A stretch of DNA of 10,725 bases from the NCBI GenBank assembly GCA_947382445.1, contig CANCZH010000055.1:1-10725 (forward strand), read 5' to 3'. A program made the translations under genes and the position numbers. The DNA comes from an uncultured Clostridium sp. (GTDB taxonomy: Bacteria > Bacillota_A > Clostridia > TANB77 > CAG-508). Below are positions 7,327-10,725 of the stretch, piece after piece; within the stretch, counting starts at the first letter, position 1; each line of letters opens with the position of its first letter. The notes below the pieces were generated by a model. The model was not told where the DNA came from. It saw only the letters and a program-made list of their open reading frames with translations, and did not search any database.

Positions 7327-7836
7327 CTATTGCTTGTCTACATCAAAAACAAAACCACATTTTGGGCATTTGCATTGAAATTTCTCATCATTAAATTCTT
7401 CTAAGTCTATTTCTACATTATCATTCATTGTTTCTTCTGTTTCTTTAATTAGTTTGTTTATTTCTTTTTCATCAAATCCCATTATTGACAAGTCCATATT
7501 ATCTGCAGCTAATTCATTAAATAAACTTTCTAATTTCTGATAGTCCCATTCTCCAGAAATTTTATTTAATGCAACACTTAGCATCTTCTCTTTACTTTTG
7601 TCAAAGTCCACCACTATACATTCTATTTCTGTATGGCCTAAATCTTTTAATACTTTTAAACGTTGATGTCCGCTTATTACAGTCATATCAGAGTTTATTA
7701 TAATTGGTGATATGTATCCAAATTCACTTATGCTGTTTTTTATTTTTATGTATTCTGGATCTTTTTCTGTAAGATTTTTTCTTGGATTGTACTCCGCCAT
7801 CTTTAGTTCGTTGATTCCTATTTTTTGCATTTTCAT
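7327..7836 (-). CDS. Stand-alone ParB-like protein with C-terminal zinc ribbon
   Basis: A 169-aa protein. Residues 1-94 form a ParB-like domain (YNPRK at 16-20, SGHQRLKVLKDLG at 55-67, ALNKIS at 89-94) and residues 95-132 the linker that normally follows it (SGEWDYQKLESL ... MGFDEKEINKLI). Where the downstream paralogue goes on into a methyltransferase, this protein ends in a short zinc-ribbon-like tail with Cys155, Cys157 and Cys160 in CKCPKCGF. The ParB/Srx fold in phages is tied to DNA binding or nicking and to methylase fusions; the role here is not known. It may be a DNA-binding helper for the two methylases. ATG at 7836 follows AGAGGAGAG. A second in-frame ATG (residue 3) is possible. 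It overlaps the end of a small Cys-rich ORF. Confidence 0.85.
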   Translation of the reverse strand: MKMQKIGINELKMAEYNPRKNLTEKDPEYIKIKNSISEFGYISPIIINSDMTVISGHQRLKVLKDLGHTEIECIVVDFDKSKEKMLSVALNKISGEWDYQKLESLFNELAADNMDLSIMGFDEKEINKLIKETEETMNDNVEIDLEEFNDEKFQCKCPKCGFVFDVDKQ

Positions 7837-7918
7837 TATATCTACTCTCCTCTTCTAAGCATATTCTCGATATTTTACAACCATTGCATTGTTGCCTCAT
7901 ACACATTCCAATATTCAA
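7724..7918 (-). CDS. Small Cys-rich ORF, first of the late block (64 aa, uncertain)
   Basis: The first ~27 residues lie outside other genes and hold four cysteines in an MCMRQQCNGCKISRIC arrangement, plausible for zinc binding. The remaining residues overlap the 5' end of the ParB gene in another frame and are Lys/Arg-rich, as an off-frame shadow might be. The start is TTG at 7918, behind AGAGGTGG with GAGG 7 nt upstream, and it is the first start after the leader terminator. It may act mainly as a leader coupling translation into the ParB gene. I do not recognise a family. Confidence 0.4.
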   Translation of the reverse strand: MNIGMCMRQQCNGCKISRICLEEESRYNENAKNRNQRTKDGGVQSKKKSYRKRSRIHKNKKQHK

Positions 7919-7939
7919 GCAACCACCTCTTTTGTATAG

Positions 7940-7968
7940 AAAAAACTCACAGCAATTTGTGAGTTTTT
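7940..7968 (-). terminator. Intrinsic terminator in the late leader
   Basis: A perfect 11-bp stem (7941-7951 with 7958-7968) with a 6-nt loop is followed on the minus strand by TTTTTT (7945-7940, partly within the stem). The stem core is CTCACA/TGTGAG. It lies between the regulator gene and the first late ORF and downstream of the consensus promoter at 8037-8009. It would therefore stop that promoter's transcripts after about 60 nt unless bypassed. It also has a T-run on the plus strand, but no plus-strand gene is seen. Confidence 0.85.
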
Positions 7969-8008
7969 AGGGACCTTATTTTTAAATTTTATAATTTTTG
8001 ATGTTACC

Positions 8009-8037
8009 ATTATAAAACATTGACAATGACATGTCAA
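8009..8037 (-). promoter_or_regulatory. Consensus sigma-A promoter for the late block
   Basis: On the minus strand TTGACA (8037-8032) and TATAAT (8014-8009) both match the consensus exactly, with a 17-nt spacer. Transcription would begin near 8002 and run towards the small Cys-rich ORF, the methylases and the packaging genes. The -35 box lies within the second of three tandem 11-bp repeats, so a bound regulator could block or recruit polymerase. Assignment rests on sequence match and on its place 20 nt after the regulator stop. Confidence 0.75.
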
Positions 8038-8053
8038 TGACAAGTTTTTGACA
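8021..8053 (-). repeat. Three tandem 11-bp repeats overlapping the late promoter (operator candidate)
   Basis: On the minus strand three contiguous 11-mers each begin TGTCA: TGTCAAAAACT (8053-8043), TGTCATTGACA (8042-8032) and TGTCATTGTCA (8031-8021). The last two differ at one base. The 11-bp period is about one helical turn, so bound proteins would line up on one DNA face. The repeats cover the -35 box and the start of the spacer. A 10-bp palindrome, TGACATGTCA, spans the second and third repeats. The likely ligand is the regulator encoded directly upstream; this is inferred from adjacency. Confidence 0.7.
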
Positions 8054-8057
8054 TGAA

Positions 8058-8651
8058 CTATTGCATTTTTCTTATTCCGTCTATTCCAAACATGAAAATC
8101 GCAATCTCTTCAATAGCAACGTTTTTATCTCTGTGAACTTGTCTCTCGCTTACATGATATCTATTTGCTAAAACTGACATGGCAGGTTGTTTTTTACCCT
8201 TTATGTATAGGTCCTCCAAAATGTGTGCTCGTCTGCGTTTCTCGTCATTTTTACTACTATCTGCATCAAAAATATAAAAATTTATAATTTTTTTAATATG
8301 TGTCATTATTATTTCTGTTCTCTTTTTTGATGCTAAAATTCCTTGAACTATTGTTACTTCATCATATGCAGAACAATATAATTTATCTAATATTTCTTCT
8401 ACTGTAGCACTTTCTAGTTCTTTTTCACTAACAGTTGCTTGCTCACAAAAATTCACAAATTTTCTATAATTCTTTAATAATAATCTTGTATTCTTGAACT
8501 TAATATCATATGTTATTTGTTCTTTTAGCTTTTCTTCATTTCTTGCTTGTTCTAATCCTTGTTTTATTCCTTTTGCCACTCCTGCGGCAACAAGTTCCTC
8601 TATAATATCTAATAATTTACTATCTTTTTCAGATATTTCAAAACTCTCCAT
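8058..8651 (-). CDS. ArpU-like / sigma-region-4-like late transcription regulator
   Basis: A 197-aa protein, probably the phage late-gene activator. The C-terminal part contains a sigma-region-4-type helix-turn-helix at about 156-181 (PAMSVLANRYHVSERQVHRDKNVAIEEIA). A basic KNDEKRRRAH segment precedes it and a short hydrophobic tail follows. The N-terminal ~125 residues are helical and charged, with no motif I can name. ArpU/RinA-type regulators of this size and place, just upstream of the terminase region, drive late transcription in Gram-positive phages, which fits the promoter and tandem repeats that begin 5 nt after its stop. ATG at 8651 follows GGGAG by 5 nt. Its transcript would end at the terminator at 7968-7940. 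The family label is tentative; a DNA-binding role is well supported. Confidence 0.7.
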   Translation of the reverse strand: MESFEISEKDSKLLDIIEELVAAGVAKGIKQGLEQARNEEKLKEQITYDIKFKNTRLLLKNYRKFVNFCEQATVSEKELESATVEEILDKLYCSAYDEVTIVQGILASKKRTEIIMTHIKKIINFYIFDADSSKNDEKRRRAHILEDLYIKGKKQPAMSVLANRYHVSERQVHRDKNVAIEEIAIFMFGIDGIRKMQ

Positions 8652-8734
8652 ACAAACTCCCTTTCTAGGTTAATTGTATGCTTTGTACTTTAGTGAAATA
8701 TAGTTGTATGATTCTTAGTTTTATAACAATTTTC

Positions 8735-9346
8735 CTAATCATGTTTATTTTTATCATCTATATAAATTTTTTTCTCTATTTCTAAATTATCTATTTTTCT
8801 TTTTAATTCATATTCTTCAGTTGAAATATGAAAACTCATATTTTTAATTGCAAATTTGGGATACCAAAATCCCTGTGGATTCAATATAAGATCAATTCCT
8901 TTTGAATATAACTCAAATTCATTATTTGCAAATATGCAGTATTGTTGATAGCATAAAAGATATTTATAATATTTTGTTATTGTAACATGCTCACTTTTGG
9001 GATCTCTTTCATCTTTTCTTTCCCAACTATCAACCTTATGTAATTTACTATCTTCATATTCTGTAATACTAATGTCTGATAATGGTATATTCGCCTTTGC
9101 CAGTGCAATATAAAATAATTTTTTTACTTCCTCTATCATATAATCCCAATTTTCACTTGTAAGCCTTTTTCTTATTTCCCATCCGTAGTCTTCATCTATT
9201 TTAGATAATTTTCCATTTGCTTTTCGCATATATTTAATTGCATCATAACTTTGCTTTTCTAATTTTCTTTTTTCTTCGTAAATTTCTTTTTGTTTTTTAT
9301 CTAGCCATTCATCATATTCCATTTTATCTCTTTTTTCTTTATCCAT
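8735..9346 (-). CDS. Phage protein of unknown function (203 aa)
   Basis: I do not recognise this protein. The first ~75 residues (MDKEKRDKMEYDEWLDKKQKEI onward, in pieces) are highly charged and look like a coiled coil. The centre (about 75-170) is mixed and aromatic-rich, with YKYLLCYQQY and GFWYPKF segments suggesting a folded domain, and the end is again charged. The open frame extends upstream to 9439, but those codons overlap the DUF4406-like gene in another frame. I place the start at ATG 9346, 4 nt after that gene's TAA and 12 nt after GGGAGG. No transmembrane segment or cysteine cluster is seen. It closes the small-gene cassette upstream of the regulator. Confidence 0.72.
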   Translation of the reverse strand: MDKEKRDKMEYDEWLDKKQKEIYEEKRKLEKQSYDAIKYMRKANGKLSKIDEDYGWEIRKRLTSENWDYMIEEVKKLFYIALAKANIPLSDISITEYEDSKLHKVDSWERKDERDPKSEHVTITKYYKYLLCYQQYCIFANNEFELYSKGIDLILNPQGFWYPKFAIKNMSFHISTEEYELKRKIDNLEIEKKIYIDDKNKHD

Positions 9347-9350
9347 AATT

Positions 9351-9674
9351 TTACTTTTCCTCCCTTTCGTATACATCATATAATGTTTGCTTTCCATAAT
9401 CTTGGCATATTTTATTTTCAATTTTACAACCTCTAGCATTTTCCCAGCCTCTCATAAAATATACAATATCTACTTTGCTCATTATTTCTATTGATTTTGC
9501 TAAATACCACATCCCTGGATTACTATCATTTGGAGCTTCATCTTCAATAATTGTGTCTATATATTCATCCCCATCTGCAATTATCTTTTTTATAATTTCT
9601 GCTCTTTCATTTTTTATTTGTTCCTCACTTTTCCCTTGCATTGGTTGGCTTATCATTATTTTAAACATAATCAT
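9351..9674 (-). CDS. DUF4406-like protein (nucleoside deoxyribosyltransferase-type fold)
   Basis: A 107-aa protein matching the DUF4406 pattern common in phages. It has an N-terminal beta strand leading to SQPMQGK (9-15), a helix with EEQIKNERAEI, a GDEYIDTII strand, the helix LAKSIEIMSKVD, then VYFMRGWENARGC (71-83) and a Glu at 86 within the nucleoside-site motif. Relatives share a fold with nucleoside 2-deoxyribosyltransferases, so a role in nucleotide metabolism is possible but unproven for this family. ATG at 9674 overlaps the upstream TGA (ATGA), pointing to coupled translation. The second in-frame ATG at 9668 has somewhat better ribosome spacing and may be the true start. Confidence 0.82.
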   Translation of the reverse strand: MIMFKIMISQPMQGKSEEQIKNERAEIIKKIIADGDEYIDTIIEDEAPNDSNPGMWYLAKSIEIMSKVDIVYFMRGWENARGCKIENKICQDYGKQTLYDVYEREEK

Positions 9675-9817
9675 TTCCTACCTTTCTCATCTTCAATTTT
9701 CTTATTGCTGCAATCATATTCGCCATTCATTCTTCTTATTATGTTACAATCTTCTGGATTTGTACTTTTGCATTTGCAACATTCTTTTTCAACAAATTCT
9801 TTTTCAGTATTGTTCAT
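9671..9817 (-). CDS. Small Cys-containing phage protein (48 aa)
   Basis: A short ORF filling the gap between its neighbours. ATG at 9817 is preceded by a strong GGGAGG ribosome site about 8 nt upstream, and its TGA overlaps the next gene's ATG. The product has five cysteines, in CCKCK (13-17), PEDC (21-24) and YDC (34-36), and is otherwise hydrophilic. This suggests a small zinc-binding domain. Function is unknown; the ribosome site and perfect fit between neighbours are the support. Confidence 0.68.
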   Translation of the reverse strand: MNNTEKEFVEKECCKCKSTNPEDCNIIRRMNGEYDCSNKKIEDEKGRK

Positions 9818-9830
9818 CGCTTGTACCTCC

Positions 9831-10055
9831 CTATTTTATTATTGATATTGTGCCTTCTCCCATTTGTAATGGCATATTTGTTCTTATGTAATTAATATTT
9901 CTTATAATTTTTAAATTTCTTTCACTTTCTTTTCTTCTCATTTCCATAATCTCTTTATCATCTACATAATGTTCATTTTGACTTAAACCTTTCATACAAA
10001 CTACTCTTAATTTTGCTAACAACAAATCTAATTCAATATAATCTTGTTCTTCCAT
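9831..10055 (-). CDS. Small phage protein of unknown function (74 aa)
   Basis: The product is mostly helical and charged (MEEQDYIELDLLLAKLRVV, then a Glu/Arg-rich middle), with no motif or membrane segment that I recognise. ATG at 10055 shares one base with the upstream TAA (TAATG), with GGAGGAGG close upstream. Its TAG runs directly into the ribosome site of the 48-aa gene. Being real is supported by this tight packing; the job is unknown. Confidence 0.65.
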   Translation of the reverse strand: MEEQDYIELDLLLAKLRVVCMKGLSQNEHYVDDKEIMEMRRKESERNLKIIRNINYIRTNMPLQMGEGTISIIK

Positions 10056-10321
10056 TACTCTTTCACCTCCTCCAAATATAAAAATCTATCATTGAAACTT
10101 ACCCAGTCTGCTATATCTGAGAATGTTATTGAATATGTATTTCCGCTTCGTCTATACCCATCTAAAATTCGCCATTTCTTATCTCTGCTATCCCATACCG
10201 GTTGTCCTATGTATTGGTCCATTTGATACCATTGTAATGGCATTGGTTTAACCTCTTTCTTCGTGTCAACTTTTGTAGGAATTTCCTGTGGTTTTGTCTC
10301 CTGTTTCTTTTTTCTTGGCAT
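10055..10321 (-). CDS. Small phage protein of unknown function (88 aa)
   Basis: The first ~27 residues are basic and Lys/Pro-rich (MPRKKKQETKPQE), probably disordered and able to touch nucleic acid. The rest looks like a small beta-rich domain with conserved-looking aromatics: MPLQWYQMDQYIGQPVWD, then KWRILDGY and YSITFSDIADWVSF. Similar small domains with this texture occur in phages of Gram-positive hosts, but I cannot name a function. ATG at 10321 shares one base with the preceding TAA (TAATG), downstream of an AGGGGGG ribosome site; the end overlaps the next ATG in the same way. Confidence 0.7.
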   Translation of the reverse strand: MPRKKKQETKPQEIPTKVDTKKEVKPMPLQWYQMDQYIGQPVWDSRDKKWRILDGYRRSGNTYSITFSDIADWVSFNDRFLYLEEVKE

Positions 10322-10686
10322 TAGTACATCCCCCCTTTCATTATATTTTTTGTAATATTATTTGCTATATTTGTTGGATTTACTGCTTCAGTAATTGCTT
10401 TTGCAATTTCTTGACTAAAATCATTTATTGCTGGAGCTTTTACTTCTGCGGATGCTGGTGTCCCTGCTTCTATTCCTGCTACTGCTGTTGCTTGTAACAA
10501 TTCTTTATTCACTAATCTTCCACACATAGGACAATAGGCTATTGGAATATATCTTCCGACTTTTGTTCCATAATGATAATAATCAATTTCTAGGTTATTT
10601 CCCATTTGCTCATTTAATCTAACTTTAATTTCTCCATTATCATCTATATCTTTTCTGTTTTTACTTTCTTCACAAAACTCACACAT
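10321..10686 (-). CDS. Zinc-ribbon-like phage protein (121 aa)
   Basis: Two CxxC pairs, Cys2/Cys5 (CEFC) and Cys52/Cys55 (CPMCGR), enclose about 46 residues with a likely beta-sheet core. This fits a zinc ribbon of a kind common among small phage proteins. An Ala-rich segment (about 66-90) links to a C-terminal helix. DNA or protein binding is possible; no specific role can be given. ATG at 10686 has a strong GAAGGAGGA ribosome site about 8 nt upstream. The remaining 39 nt to the right edge hold only that ribosome site and AT-rich sequence. The upstream gene, if any, is outside the window. Confidence 0.75.
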   Translation of the reverse strand: MCEFCEESKNRKDIDDNGEIKVRLNEQMGNNLEIDYYHYGTKVGRYIPIAYCPMCGRLVNKELLQATAVAGIEAGTPASAEVKAPAINDFSQEIAKAITEAVNPTNIANNITKNIMKGGMY

Positions 10687-10725
10687 TAATTAGGATCCTC
10701 CTTCAATATTTTTAATAATTTTAAC

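Noticed and set aside
7918..7945. A second promoter between the leader terminator and the first late ORF
   Set aside because: A TATACA-like box is present, but no -35 element lies at 16-18 nt; the closest TTGCTG is about 11 nt away and within the hairpin.
9347..9439. 31 extra N-terminal residues of the 203-aa unknown protein (start at 9439)
   Set aside because: They overlap the DUF4406-like gene out of frame, lack a good ribosome site at 9439, and ATG 9346 follows GGGAGG and the previous stop closely.
1..10725. CRISPR array, insertion sequence, integrase or attachment site
   Set aside because: No spaced repeat array, transposase motif, terminal inverted repeats or recombinase signature was seen on either strand.

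Overview
The window looks like part of a tailed-phage or prophage genome from a low-GC Gram-positive bacterium (Firmicutes or a relative). It is AT-rich (roughly 27-30% GC by eye), every supported gene reads on the minus strand, and genes are packed with 1-14 nt gaps or TAATG/ATGA overlaps behind strong AGGAGG-like ribosome sites. TGA works as a stop and Trp is TGG, so code 11 fits. No host gene, integrase or attachment site is visible, so prophage and free phage cannot be told apart.

The order of transcription runs from high to low coordinates. Positions 10686-8735 hold a cassette of small accessory genes: two Cys-bearing zinc-type proteins, two unknown small proteins, a DUF4406-like protein and an unknown 203-aa protein. 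Positions 8651-8058 encode an ArpU/sigma-region-4-like regulator. Between this gene and the next block (8057-7919) lie three tandem 11-bp repeats, a consensus sigma-A promoter (TTGACA, 17 nt, TATAAT) and a perfect 11-bp-stem terminator. I read this as the late-gene control region.

The late block follows: a small Cys-rich ORF, a stand-alone ParB-like protein with a zinc ribbon, a C5-cytosine DNA methyltransferase, and a ParB-N6-adenine methyltransferase fusion. Then comes the packaging and head module: small terminase, large terminase, SPP1-type portal and Mu gpF/SPP1 gp7-type minor head protein. At the left edge the coding sequence stops, and about 141 nt of GC-richer, purine-rich sequence with GNRA-like loops suggests the 5' part of a structured RNA.

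The most unusual observation is in the fusion methyltransferase. Its frame is interrupted twice, 229 nt apart, and each time by one extra C directly before GGAGA, giving the in-frame pair CGG AGA. Skipping that C restores an intact 426-aa protein with every expected motif. By my scan, CGG is used as a codon nowhere else in about 3,400 codons of the window. That pattern suggests programmed or tolerated +1 frameshifting at an unread or poorly read CGG codon. A systematic sequencing error is the main alternative.
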